Program-made: the position numbers and the translations under genes
From: a bacterium UBP2_UBA5202
GTDB taxonomy: Bacteria; Edwardsbacteria; AC1; EtOH8
Length of the DNA stretch: 64,000 nt
Direction of reading: 5' to 3'
Assembly: GCA_002412795.1 (NCBI GenBank)
Contig: DHVS01000031.1
Coordinates: 19,337-83,336 of the forward strand
In this document: positions 1 to 9,300 of the stretch, one piece after another
Layout of the letters: each line of letters starts with the position of its first letter
How positions within the stretch are numbered: the stretch's first letter is position 1
Notes under the pieces: model-generated
Seen by the model: only the letters and a program-made list of their open reading frames with translations
What the model was told of the DNA's origin: nothing
Databases searched by the model: none

Positions 1-943
1 GAGGCTGACCGATAACCTCCAGAACTTTGAGTTCCCCAACCTGCCCCAGGGCCTGATCACCAGGCCCACCCTGCTGTGGCTGGTGGACAACCAGGGCCCG
101 GTCTCCCAGAAGTGCCGGATATCCTACCTGACCGCCGGGATCTCCTGGCATGCTGAATATGTGGCGTTGTTGGCGGCGGATGAGAAAACGCTGGAGCTGG
201 GGGCCTGGGTTTCGCTGGAGAACAACTCCGGAGCGTCCTTTAAGCAGGCCCGGCTGAAATTAGTGGCCGGGGACATCAACCGGGCCCAGGCACCCCAGCG
301 CAGATATGCTGCGGCCAAGGCCGATTTTCAGTCGGCCTCCCCCCAGTTCGAGGAGGAGAGATTTTTTGAATACCATCTGTACACCCTGCAGCGCAAAGCC
401 ACCGTGGCCAATAACGAGGTCAAGCAGATCTCCCTTTTCCCCAACACCAAGACCGATAGCAAAAAACTGTTTACCTATGACGGAGCCAGCAGCGGAAAAA
501 AGGTGGCGGTCCAGCTGGAGTTCAAGAACGAAAAGGGCTCCGGTCTGGGGATGCCCCTGCCGGCCGGAAAGATCAGGGTCTACAAGAAGGACGAAGGCCA
601 AAGCCAGCAGTTCGTGGGCGAGGACCGGATAGACCATACCCCCAAGGACGAGAAGGTCCGGATAACTTTGGGCAGCGCCTTTGACATAGTGGGAGAGAGG
701 ACGCCCAAGGAATACAAGCGGATCAGCGACAGGACCCAGGAGCAGACAGTGGAGGTGAAACTGCGGAACCACAAGAATGAAGGGGTAGAGATCATCGTGG
801 TGGAGCACCTTTCCGGAGACTGGGAGATCAAATCCAAGACCCACGAATTCAAAAAGAGGGACGCCCAGACCGTGGAATTCAAGGTCCCGGTGGCCAAGGA
901 CGGGGAAACCGTCCTCAGCTATACCGTCAGGTACAAATGGTAG
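1..943 (+). CDS. DUF4139 family protein, C-terminal part (5' end outside window)
   Basis: The frame is open from base 2 with no stop, so the GTG at 83 is internal and the gene begins upstream of the window. About 313 residues are visible. The repeated beta-strand pattern, the early segment ITRPTLLWLVDN and the closing segment LSYTVRYKW are typical of the C-terminal DUF4139 domain, whose members usually run to 450-550 residues. The function of the family is not established; members are often predicted to be exported. The next gene has its own promoter 55 bases after the stop, so the two are probably not co-transcribed. Family assignment is by recognition of the sequence pattern; no function is claimed. 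Confidence 0.8.
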   Translation, partial: RLTDNLQNFEFPNLPQGLITRPTLLWLVDNQGPVSQKCRISYLTAGISWHAEYVALLAADEKTLELGAWVSLENNSGASFKQARLKLVAGDINRAQAPQRRYAAAKADFQSASPQFEEERFFEYHLYTLQRKATVANNEVKQISLFPNTKTDSKKLFTYDGASSGKKVAVQLEFKNEKGSGLGMPLPAGKIRVYKKDEGQSQQFVGEDRIDHTPKDEKVRITLGSAFDIVGERTPKEYKRISDRTQEQTVEVKLRNHKNEGVEIIVVEHLSGDWEIKSKTHEFKKRDAQTVEFKVPVAKDGETVLSYTVRYKW

Positions 944-997
944 TCTGACATACCTGCCGTCCCGGCAATTATTTGGGACTTTTAGTCGCAAAACATC

Positions 998-1026
998 TTG
1001 ACGCGCCATTTAAATACTGCTATAAT
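998..1026 (+). promoter_or_regulatory. sigma-70 type promoter for the PmbA/TldE-like gene
   Basis: A -35 box TTGACG (998-1003) and a perfect -10 box TATAAT (1021-1026) are separated by 17 bases. Transcription would start near 1033, leaving a short leader with a GGAG ribosome binding site before the ATG at 1054. Confidence 0.8.
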
Positions 1027-1053
1027 TAAAATCTATTTTGCGGAGAAACCAAA

Positions 1054-2415
1054 ATGTACGGCGAAGGTAAAATCAAGGGCTACTTAAAGCTGGCCTTGTC
1101 CGCTTCCCGGGCCGATCAGCTGGAGGCGGTGATCATGGCGGAGGACTCCCGCCTGACCCGTTTCGCCAACTCATATATCCACCAGAACGTATCCGAGAGC
1201 AATGTACTGCTTTCCATCCGGGCGGTGACCGGTAAAAAGATAGGGGTGGCCTCCACCAACATCCTGACCCCCGAGGCCATCAAACGGACCGTCAGCCAGG
1301 CCTGCCAGATAGCCTCCATCCAGAAGGAGAATCCCGATTTTGTCTCTTTGCCGGCCCCAGTAAAAGCAAAGACCGGGAATTGGAACCTGCTGGTCCACCG
1401 CACCGAAAAATACACGGCCCGGGAAAGGGCTTTGGCGGTAAAGGTGATCTGCGACCGGGCCAACAAATTCGGGGCCAAGGCCTACGGGGCCTTTTCCACC
1501 GGGGTGGCGGAGCTGGGAATCGCCAATTCGCTGGGAATAATGCAGTACAACTGTTCCAGCGACGCCAACATCAATACCGTGGTGATGACCGAAACCGGTT
1601 CCGGCTACGGCCAGGGAGCTTCCCGGGATGTGGCCAACATCAACATCCGGCGGATAGCCGAGAGCGCGGTAAAAAAAGCGGTGGAGAGCCAGCACCCGAA
1701 GGAGCTCAAACCAGGGGCCTATCCGGTGGTGATGGAGGACATGGCGGTGATCACCCTGCTGGAATTTCTCAATTACACAGGTTTCTCGGCCATGGCGGTC
1801 CAGGAGGGGCGCAGTTTCATGGGTCTGAACATGGGAAAAAAGATCGTCAGCCCCAAGGTCACCATAGTCGATGATCCCCGAAACACCAACGGTTTTGCCT
1901 TTCCCTTCGACTTTGAAGGCGTGCCCAAGCAGAAGGTGACCCTGATCGAAAAAGGCGTGGCCCGCAATGTGGTCTACGACTCTTTTACCGCCAACCGGGC
2001 CAAACAGATGAACACCGGGCATGCCCTGCCGGCCCCGGCCTATTATCCCATGGCCGCCAACCTGGAAATGAAGGGCGGGGACTCCTCCCTGGAAAAGATG
2101 ATCGCCTCCACCGAACGGGGGGTATACATCACCCGGTTTCACTATTGCAACCTGATAGACCCCATGCAGGTCTCCATCACCGGCATGACCCGGGACGGCA
2201 CCTTCCTGATCGAGAACGGAAAAATCACCAAGCCGGTGAAGAACCTGCGTTTCACCGAAAGCGTGCTGAAGGCCCTTTCCAATGTCTCGGCCGTTTCCCG
2301 CCAGACCACTTTGGTCACCGAGGGCGGAGGCTACGGGCACCGCTTTGCTGCCGGGACGCTGGTGCCAGCCCTGAAAATAGATAAATTCAACTTTACCGGC
2401 AAGACGGACTTTTAA
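1054..2415 (+). CDS. TldD/PmbA family protein, PmbA (TldE) type
   Basis: 453 residues, normal length for PmbA/TldE. In known systems TldD and TldE form a heterodimeric protease that cleaves unfolded or modified peptides; TldD supplies the metal site through HExxxH and TldE lacks it. Here the equivalent segment (about residues 235-247, LLEFLNYTGFSAM) has no HExxxH, so this is the non-metal partner. The N-terminal mixed domain (about 20-90) and the C-terminal beta-rich half (about 225-450, with TEGGGYGHRFAAG near the end) fit the family. ATG at 1054 is preceded by GCGGAGAAACC and by its own promoter. No TldD partner lies in the window; it may lie upstream of base 1. Confidence 0.85.
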   Translation: MYGEGKIKGYLKLALSASRADQLEAVIMAEDSRLTRFANSYIHQNVSESNVLLSIRAVTGKKIGVASTNILTPEAIKRTVSQACQIASIQKENPDFVSLPAPVKAKTGNWNLLVHRTEKYTARERALAVKVICDRANKFGAKAYGAFSTGVAELGIANSLGIMQYNCSSDANINTVVMTETGSGYGQGASRDVANINIRRIAESAVKKAVESQHPKELKPGAYPVVMEDMAVITLLEFLNYTGFSAMAVQEGRSFMGLNMGKKIVSPKVTIVDDPRNTNGFAFPFDFEGVPKQKVTLIEKGVARNVVYDSFTANRAKQMNTGHALPAPAYYPMAANLEMKGGDSSLEKMIASTERGVYITRFHYCNLIDPMQVSITGMTRDGTFLIENGKITKPVKNLRFTESVLKALSNVSAVSRQTTLVTEGGGYGHRFAAGTLVPALKIDKFNFTGKTDF

Positions 2416-2662
2416 ACGCGAATTATTTTTAAACCGCAAAGCGATGCACTGAGTTTATCCGAAGTGACGCCAAGGTCGCTAAGAACCCCAATAACTCTTT
2501 TTTGCCTTTCCCTTTGCACCCCAAGGTTCCGGCTTTTACAGGTCATTTTAGAATAAACGGAGAGATGCCACCGCCTTTGGCGGGGTCTCGCCCAAGGCGA
2601 TGATCCGAGTGGTCGCCCCGCCTTGGCGGGACTTCTGCTGAGCAATATAGAAGTAAATAAAC
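2416..2662. repeat. Repeat-rich spacer with a broken tRNA-Ser 5' copy
   Basis: No gene is seen. AATAAACGGAGAGATG at 2552-2567 is repeated exactly at 2656-2671, the start of the real tRNA-Ser gene. TCCGAGTGGTCG, the next tRNA segment (2672-2683), also occurs at 2604-2615, so an upstream copy of the tRNA 5' end is split by a 36-base insert. The insert and the sequence after the copy carry two small palindromes, CCGCC/GGCGG (2571-2583) and CCCGCC/GGCGGG (2617-2630). The 2431-2485 part resembles the GCCACAAAG-type intergenic repeats found elsewhere in the window. Confidence 0.7.
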
Positions 2663-2750
2663 GGAGAGATGTCCGAGTGGTCGAAGGAGCACGTCTGGAA
2701 AGCGTGTATACCGCAAGGTATCCTGGGTTCAAATCCCAGTCTCTCCGCCA
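2663..2750 (+). tRNA. tRNA-Ser (anticodon GGA)
   Basis: 88 bases including an encoded CCA end. Acceptor stem GGAGAGA (2663-2669) pairs with TCTCTCC before GCCA. The anticodon loop is CTGGAAA with anticodon GGA at 2697-2699. The long variable arm (GTATACCGCAAGGTATC region) and TGGGTTCAAATCCCA T-arm are those of a class II serine tRNA, and the sequence closely follows the E. coli tRNA-Ser(GGA) pattern. It reads UCC/UCU codons. Confidence 0.97.
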
Positions 2751-4872
<2,122 letters not shown>

Positions 4873-4894
4873 ACTCAAAAATTTGAGGTGATAG

Positions 4895-5350
4895 ATGATA
4901 GAGGGAGTAAAAGTCAAAAAACTCAAGGTCATCCCCGACGAGCGGGGGCGGCTGATGGAGATGTTCCGCTGCGATGACGAGCTGTTCATCAAGTTCGGGC
5001 AGGTCTACCTAAGCACCACCTATCCCGGGGTGGTCAAGGGCTGGCACTACCACAAGCTCCAGGCCGACAACATCGTCTGCGTCAAAGGGATGCTGAAGCT
5101 GGTGCTGTACGACGGCCGGGACGGCTCGGCCACCAAGGGCGAGGTCAGCGAATTCTTTTTGGGCGAGCACAACCCGCTGCTGGTGCAGGTCCCCAAAGGG
5201 GTCTATCACGGCTGGAAGTGCATCTCTGAAAGCGAGGCCTTCGTCATCAACTGCCCCACCGAGCCCTACAACTACAAGCAGCCAGACGAGTACCGGCTGG
5301 ACCCGCACAGCAGCGAGATCCCCTACCAGTGGGGGCGCAAGGACGGGTGA
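4895..5350 (+). CDS. RmlC-like (dTDP-4-dehydrorhamnose 3,5-epimerase-like) cupin
   Basis: 151 residues, shorter than classical RmlC (about 180). It has the cupin core with WHYH at 50-53 and the second strand pair VPKGVYHGW at about 101-109. The short form is common in polysaccharide loci and is thought to epimerise or isomerise keto-sugar nucleotides. Classical RmlC active-site spacing (RGxHxQ) is altered to KGWHYHKLQ, so the exact substrate is uncertain. It follows rmd by 22 bases with a GAGGTGAT ribosome binding site, and precedes rmlB, so dTDP-sugar metabolism is the likely context. Confidence 0.75.
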   Translation: MIEGVKVKKLKVIPDERGRLMEMFRCDDELFIKFGQVYLSTTYPGVVKGWHYHKLQADNIVCVKGMLKLVLYDGRDGSATKGEVSEFFLGEHNPLLVQVPKGVYHGWKCISESEAFVINCPTEPYNYKQPDEYRLDPHSSEIPYQWGRKDG

Positions 5351-5468
5351 TCTGGGGACAAGGAACTGATTATTGGGAATAGATGACAGGTAAATGGTGT
5401 TTGGGAACGGAAAACGCCCCTTCGACAAGCTCAGGGCAAGTAAACTGCAACCATCAATCGTATCAATC
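5351..5468. repeat. Short spacer with CTTCGACAAGCTCAGG repeat
   Basis: The segment CCTTCGACAAGCTCAGG, nearly complete at 5419-5434, matches a repeat motif also seen in altered form at 7994-8010 (CCTTCGACTCGGCTCAGG). It lies directly upstream of rmlB. The rmlB frame runs open through it, but the family start Met is at 5469. Confidence 0.45.
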
Positions 5469-6482
5469 ATGAACAAAACAATTTTGGTCACCGGCGGGGC
5501 CGGTTTCATCGGCAGCAATTTCATCCACTACATGCTGAAGGAACATCCGGGTTACAGGATCATCAACTTGGACAAGCTGACCTACGCCGGTAACCTGGAC
5601 AACCTGAAGGGCGTCAGGGGCAATAAGAATTACAGCTTTGTCAAGGGGGACATCTGCGACCAGAAAGCATTGGCCCGGCTGATGTCCAAGGCCGACTGGG
5701 TGGTGAACTTTGCGGCCGAAAGCCACGTGGACCGCTCCATCGACGACCCCTACGCCTTTACCCGCACCAACGTCATCGGCACCCATGTGATGCTGGAGGA
5801 GGCCCGGAAGAACCAGATAGAACTTTTCCTGCAGATCGGCACAGACGAGGTCTACGGCAGCATTGCCAAAGGCTCGTCCAAAGAGGGCGACAACCTTGAC
5901 CCCCGCAGCCCGTATTCCGCCTCCAAGGCGGCGGCCGACCTGCTGGCCCTTTCCTATTTCACCACTTTCGGGATGAAGGTGATGGTGACCCGCAGTTCCA
6001 ACAATTTCGGTCCCTACCAGTTCCCGGAAAAACTGATACCGTTCTTCGTCACCAACGCCATCAAGGACAAGCCCCTGCCGATCTACGGGGACGGGAAGAA
6101 CGTCCGGGACTGGCTGTACGTGCTGGACAACTGCCGGGGAATTGATGCGGTGCTGCACAAGGGGAAAGCCGGGGAGATATACAACATCGGCGGCGGCAAC
6201 GAGAGGATGAACATCGAGATCACCGACCTGATCCTGAAAACCCTTAAAAAACCGGACTCTCTTAAAAAATATGTCCAGGACCGGCCGGGCCACGACCGCC
6301 GCTACTCGCTGGACATCGCCAAGGCCAAAAAACTGGGCTGGAAACCCAGGCATACATTCAGTCAGGCCATCGGGGAAACCGTCAAATGGTATCAGCAGAA
6401 CGAGGGGTGGTGGAAGAAGATACTGGCCCGCCAGCAGGAGCACCAGAAGTTCCAGCAGCGCTGGTACAAGGACCGCAAGTAA
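5469..6482 (+). CDS. rfbB: dTDP-glucose 4,6-dehydratase
   Basis: 337 residues from ATG 5469 (MNKTILVTGGAGFIGSN), the usual family start; an upstream in-frame start at 5394 would add 25 residues of repeat-derived sequence. Extended SDR: GGAGFIG at 9-15, TDEVYG catalytic Asp-Glu segment, YSASK catalytic pair, and a substrate-binding segment with RSSNNFGPYQFPEKLIP that is diagnostic of RmlB. It makes dTDP-4-keto-6-deoxyglucose. An RmlA-like nucleotidyltransferase sits at 21004 and an RmlC-like protein next door; no RmlD is seen, so the final sugar is not settled. Confidence 0.93.
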   Translation: MNKTILVTGGAGFIGSNFIHYMLKEHPGYRIINLDKLTYAGNLDNLKGVRGNKNYSFVKGDICDQKALARLMSKADWVVNFAAESHVDRSIDDPYAFTRTNVIGTHVMLEEARKNQIELFLQIGTDEVYGSIAKGSSKEGDNLDPRSPYSASKAAADLLALSYFTTFGMKVMVTRSSNNFGPYQFPEKLIPFFVTNAIKDKPLPIYGDGKNVRDWLYVLDNCRGIDAVLHKGKAGEIYNIGGGNERMNIEITDLILKTLKKPDSLKKYVQDRPGHDRRYSLDIAKAKKLGWKPRHTFSQAIGETVKWYQQNEGWWKKILARQQEHQKFQQRWYKDRK

Positions 6483-6548
6483 TCTTTTTTAGATGGATTT
6501 AGGCCAGACAGGCATAGTCAGTCAATGATTTTGAAAGGTATTGAAATA

Positions 6549-7859
6549 ATGGACCTGAAGACCAAGATCGAACAGCATAAAGCCACGGTGGGCGTGATCG
6601 GCCTGGGGTACGTGGGCCTGCCGCTGGCGGTGGAGTTCGGCCGGGTTGGCTTTAACGTAATAGGGATTGATGTTGACAGGAAGAAAGTGTCCTCCATCAA
6701 CGCCGGCAAGAACTACATCGCCGATGTGGACGACCAAATGCTGAAAAAGCTGGTCCATACCAGGAAGCTGAAGGCCAGCGGGGATTACCGGGCGCTCAAA
6801 GGCTGTGATGCGGCACTGATCTGCGTCCCCACCCCGTTCACCGCCACCAAGGACCCCGACATCAGCTATATCATCTCCGCCACTAAGGATATAGCCCGGT
6901 ACCTTCACAAAGAAATGCTGGTGGTGCTGATCAGCACCACTTATCCCGAGACCACCACCAAGGTGGTCAGGCCGATTTTGGAGAAGACCGGTTTGAAGGC
7001 CGGAAAGGATTTTTACCTGGCCTTTTCTCCGGAGCGGATCGATCCCGGCAACAAGAAATTCGGCATCGCCAACACCCCCACCGTGGTGGGCGGGCTGACC
7101 CCCAGGTGCGGGGAGCTGGCCGGCCTGCTTTACCGGCAGATCATCAACCAGGTGGTGATGGTCTCCTCGCCCTCGGCCGCCGAGATGACCAAGCTGCTGG
7201 AGAACATCTTCCGCAGCGTCAACATTGCCCTGGTGAACGAGCTGGCCTGCCTGTGCGAGCGGATGGAAGGGGTGGACATTTGGGAGGTGGTTGACGCCGC
7301 GGCCACCAAGCCCTACGGCTACATGCCGTTCTACCCCGGCCCCGGCCTGGGCGGCCACTGCATTCCCATCGATCCCTATTACCTGGCCTGGAAGGCCAAG
7401 GAATACGACTTTCACACCGACTTCATAGAACTGGCGGCCGAGACCAACGAGAACATGCCCTATCACGTGGTGGACAAGGTGATCAGCGCCCTTTCCGACA
7501 TCGGGCTGGCGGCCTCCCGGTCCAGGGTGCTGGTGCTGGGGGTGGCCTTTAAAAAGGATATCGACGACACCCGCAGCAGCCCGGCCATCAAGGTGATAGA
7601 ACTATTGCGGCCCAAGGTAAAGTCCCTGATATACAATGATCCCTGGGTGCCGAAATTTTCGGAGCACGGGATGTCTTTGAACTCGGTTCCCCTGACCCAA
7701 AAGCTGTTAAGATCGGTGGATTGCGTCCTGATCACCACCAACCATTCCGAATATGACCTGAAGATGATAGTAAAAAATTCCAAATTGGTGGTGGATACCA
7801 GGAATGCCACCAAGGGAATAAAAAGCCCCAAAATAGTGAAGATAGGCCGGAAACAATAA
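6549..7859 (+). CDS. wbpA: UDP-N-acetylglucosamine 6-dehydrogenase (WbpA type)
   Basis: 436 residues from ATG 6549, chosen because GAAAGG lies about 10 bases upstream; ATG 6525 is an alternative adding 8 residues. NAD-dependent four-electron oxidation of UDP-GlcNAc (or a related UDP-HexNAc) to the uronic acid. Rossmann motif GLGYVGLP near the N-terminus, and the catalytic cysteine in GPGLGGHCIPIDPYYLAWK. The segment after the cysteine is closer to WbpA than to UDP-glucose dehydrogenases. A WbpD-like acetyltransferase is encoded at 19359, pointing to UDP-GlcNAc(3NAc)A-type sugars; the intermediate WbpB and WbpE steps are not in the window. Confidence 0.88.
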   Translation: MDLKTKIEQHKATVGVIGLGYVGLPLAVEFGRVGFNVIGIDVDRKKVSSINAGKNYIADVDDQMLKKLVHTRKLKASGDYRALKGCDAALICVPTPFTATKDPDISYIISATKDIARYLHKEMLVVLISTTYPETTTKVVRPILEKTGLKAGKDFYLAFSPERIDPGNKKFGIANTPTVVGGLTPRCGELAGLLYRQIINQVVMVSSPSAAEMTKLLENIFRSVNIALVNELACLCERMEGVDIWEVVDAAATKPYGYMPFYPGPGLGGHCIPIDPYYLAWKAKEYDFHTDFIELAAETNENMPYHVVDKVISALSDIGLAASRSRVLVLGVAFKKDIDDTRSSPAIKVIELLRPKVKSLIYNDPWVPKFSEHGMSLNSVPLTQKLLRSVDCVLITTNHSEYDLKMIVKNSKLVVDTRNATKGIKSPKIVKIGRKQ

Positions 7860-7908
7860 GCCATGGTTGTTTTCAGGCTTACCCTTTGTAATTCATCGGT
7901 TTAATGTC

Positions 7909-7937
7909 TTGACAAATCAAAGATTTTAAGGTAAAAT
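7909..7937 (+). promoter_or_regulatory. Strong sigma-70 type promoter of the exopolysaccharide operon
   Basis: A perfect -35 box TTGACA (7909-7914), 17-base spacer, and -10 box TAAAAT (7932-7937). It is the only strong promoter seen before the 8323 gene, so transcription would start near 7944. Confidence 0.75.
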
Positions 7938-7953
7938 TGGAAATAATTGTTTA

Positions 7954-8064
7954 GGCCACAAAGACACTAAGTCACGAAAATTTTATTCCCCTTTGAGTTC
8001 CTTCGACTCGGCTCAGGACATGCCTTGTGCCACTTCGGTAAACTCAGTGCATCGCTTGGTGGCG
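7954..8064. repeat. GCCACAAAGACAC-type palindromic intergenic repeat, copy 1
   Basis: Begins GGCCACAAAGACACTAAG and ends with GCTTGGTGGCGG, whose reverse complement matches the start imperfectly. The interior holds CCTTCGACTCGGCTCAGG and CACTTCGGTAAACTCAGTGC, pieces also found at 2431-2485, 2839-2893 and 47521-47545. Related copies are at 9243-9270 (half), 23684-23768 and 51833-51930. Confidence 0.6.
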
Positions 8065-8115
8065 GAAAAATAACAATCTGAAACAAAGGTAATAATCCAG
8101 CAAGGAGCTAAATTA

Positions 8116-8220
8116 GGGCGCCATTAAAGTTTGAGGTTTCTAAAAAACAGAAGATTTACGGCTGAACAGCCATTGGTTGTTTTGTTTTTTAGCCTTGGCT
8201 TTATAACTAAACAGGCGCCC
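8116..8220 (+). ncRNA. Candidate structured leader RNA element
   Basis: Nested complementary arms are perfect at three levels: GGGCGCC (8116-8122) with GGCGCCC (8214-8220), CTAAAAAACA (8140-8149) with TGTTTTTTAG (8183-8192), and an inner GGCT/AGCC hairpin (8160-8171). Between the outer and middle stems AAAG..GAGG and CCTT..CTTT can also pair. The outer stem is followed by TGTTTTT, so it could itself act as a terminator. It does not match a riboswitch class I recognise, nor JUMPStart. Function in antitermination or ligand sensing is inference. Confidence 0.4.
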
Positions 8221-8265
8221 TGTTTTTATACCTTAGTTATATTTCATCGGCAACAGTAAGGTATC

Positions 8266-8308
8266 AAAGATCCGGACGCCTATAATATCGGGCATCCGGA
8301 TCTTTTTA
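8266..8308 (+). terminator. Intrinsic terminator (attenuator) inside the leader
   Basis: Arms AAAGATCCGGACGCC (8266-8280) and GGCATCCGGATCTTT (8291-8305) pair over 14 of 15 positions with one C/A mismatch, loop of 10 bases, followed by a T-rich run. It stands between the operon promoter and the GGGAGG ribosome binding site (8312-8317), so it would stop transcription before the operon unless read through. Confidence 0.8.
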
Positions 8309-8322
8309 TTTGGGAGGATTTA

Positions 8323-9237
8323 ATGGGAAAATATTTTCAACGAACTATAATAACGGTCCTAGCAGCGCTTTTAAGCGGAGCGCCCCAGGCCTTTGGCCAG
8401 CAGATGATGCCGATGGAAGCCAAGGAAAAGCCGACCATCAAGGTTCAGGTGCTGGGACAGGTGAAGAATCCAGGCATTTACGCGGTGCCGCCCTACGAGA
8501 GGGTTTCCACCGCCTTTGCCATGGCCGGCGGGGCCAGCGAGCAGGGTTCTTTGCGAACCGTAGTCCTGACCCGGCATGGCCTGGCCCTTGACACTCTGGA
8601 TCTGTATAGTTATCTGACGTTCAACCAACAGTCGGAAAATCCCAAACTGGAAGACGGGGACATCATCTTGGTTCCGGTGGTCCAAAACGCGGTGCGGGTG
8701 GCCGGCCAGGTCTGGAAGCCCGGAAGCTACGAAGTAAAGGCGGGCGAAAGGCTGATGGACGTGATAACCATGGCCGGGGGTTTCACCCCGGTGTCCACAA
8801 AAGAAGATATCAAGATAGAGAACATCGCCCGGCCCGGGGAAGTGGTAAGCATCAGCTATACCAAATTGGTGATTGAAAATGACCAATCCATGAACGTTCT
8901 TCTGAAGGAGGGCGATGTGGTGACAGTACCCACCGCTCCAACCACGGTGACGGTGGTGGGCCAGGTGCAGAAGGGCGGAACTTTTGTGTTTGAACCGGGG
9001 ACGGTGATAAGTTACTATCTGGGGATGGCCGGGGGCTATGGGGACAGGGCCAGCACCAGTAACATTAAGATCAACCGCTGGGGCGGGAGGTCACTGAGCG
9101 CCAAGGAATCCACCCCGGTGGAGCCGGGAGACGTGGTGATAGTGGGGGAGATGCAGATCAAGGGCTGGCGGGATTACATCTCGGTGACCGGACAGCTGCT
9201 GACCATGTTCTTCATCGTCTGGTCGGTTACAAAGTAA
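8323..9237 (+). CDS. Polysaccharide export protein with SLBB domains
   Basis: 304 residues. An N-terminal signal segment (about residues 6-26, ending AQAFGQQ) is followed by three SLBB-type soluble ligand-binding beta-grasp repeats (about 38-110, 122-190, 198-265), each with an xxGQVxxPGxYxx-like start. A hydrophobic helix (about 285-302) closes the protein. The N-terminal Poly_export domain of Wza is not evident, so it is an SLBB-only relative, probably the periplasmic/outer-membrane part of a Wzx/Wzy-type export path. GGGAGG lies 6 bases before the ATG. It is first in the operon, directly downstream of the attenuator, and precedes a Wzz-type gene. Confidence 0.85.
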   Translation: MGKYFQRTIITVLAALLSGAPQAFGQQMMPMEAKEKPTIKVQVLGQVKNPGIYAVPPYERVSTAFAMAGGASEQGSLRTVVLTRHGLALDTLDLYSYLTFNQQSENPKLEDGDIILVPVVQNAVRVAGQVWKPGSYEVKAGERLMDVITMAGGFTPVSTKEDIKIENIARPGEVVSISYTKLVIENDQSMNVLLKEGDVVTVPTAPTTVTVVGQVQKGGTFVFEPGTVISYYLGMAGGYGDRASTSNIKINRWGGRSLSAKESTPVEPGDVVIVGEMQIKGWRDYISVTGQLLTMFFIVWSVTK

Positions 9238-9242
9238 CTTTA

Positions 9243-9270
9243 GCCACATAAAGCACAAAGGGCACATAAT
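9243..9270. repeat. Half copy of the GCCACAAAG-type repeat
   Basis: GCCACATAAAGCACAAAGGG resembles the left arm of the repeats at 23684 and 51833, without a matching right arm before the next gene. Confidence 0.4.
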
Positions 9271-9300
9271 AATTATACTTAGCACGGAGTGTAAGACAAA

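Larger units (their letters stand above)
7860..8322 (+). other. 463-base regulatory leader of the exopolysaccharide operon
   Basis: No gene is seen. From left to right it holds a near-consensus promoter (7909-7937), a repeat-derived stretch (7954-8064), a long nested stem (8116-8220), an ATACCTTA/TAAGGTAT hairpin (8228-8264), and an intrinsic terminator (8266-8308) ending 14 bases before the ATG at 8323. The transcript leader would be near 380 bases. This arrangement is what a transcription-attenuation control region looks like; each part has its own entry. Confidence 0.7.

Noticed and set aside
5394..5468. Upstream extension of rmlB (start at 5394)
   Set aside because: The extra 25 residues come from the CTTCGACAAGCTCAGG repeat and precede the canonical MNKTILVTGG start.
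8281..8286. TATAAT as a promoter -10 box
   Set aside because: It is the loop of the terminator hairpin and has no -35 element at a suitable distance.
8116..8310. Cyclic-di-GMP riboswitch or JUMPStart/ops element before the exopolysaccharide operon
   Set aside because: None of the conserved GEMM or GGCGGTAG core sequences are present.
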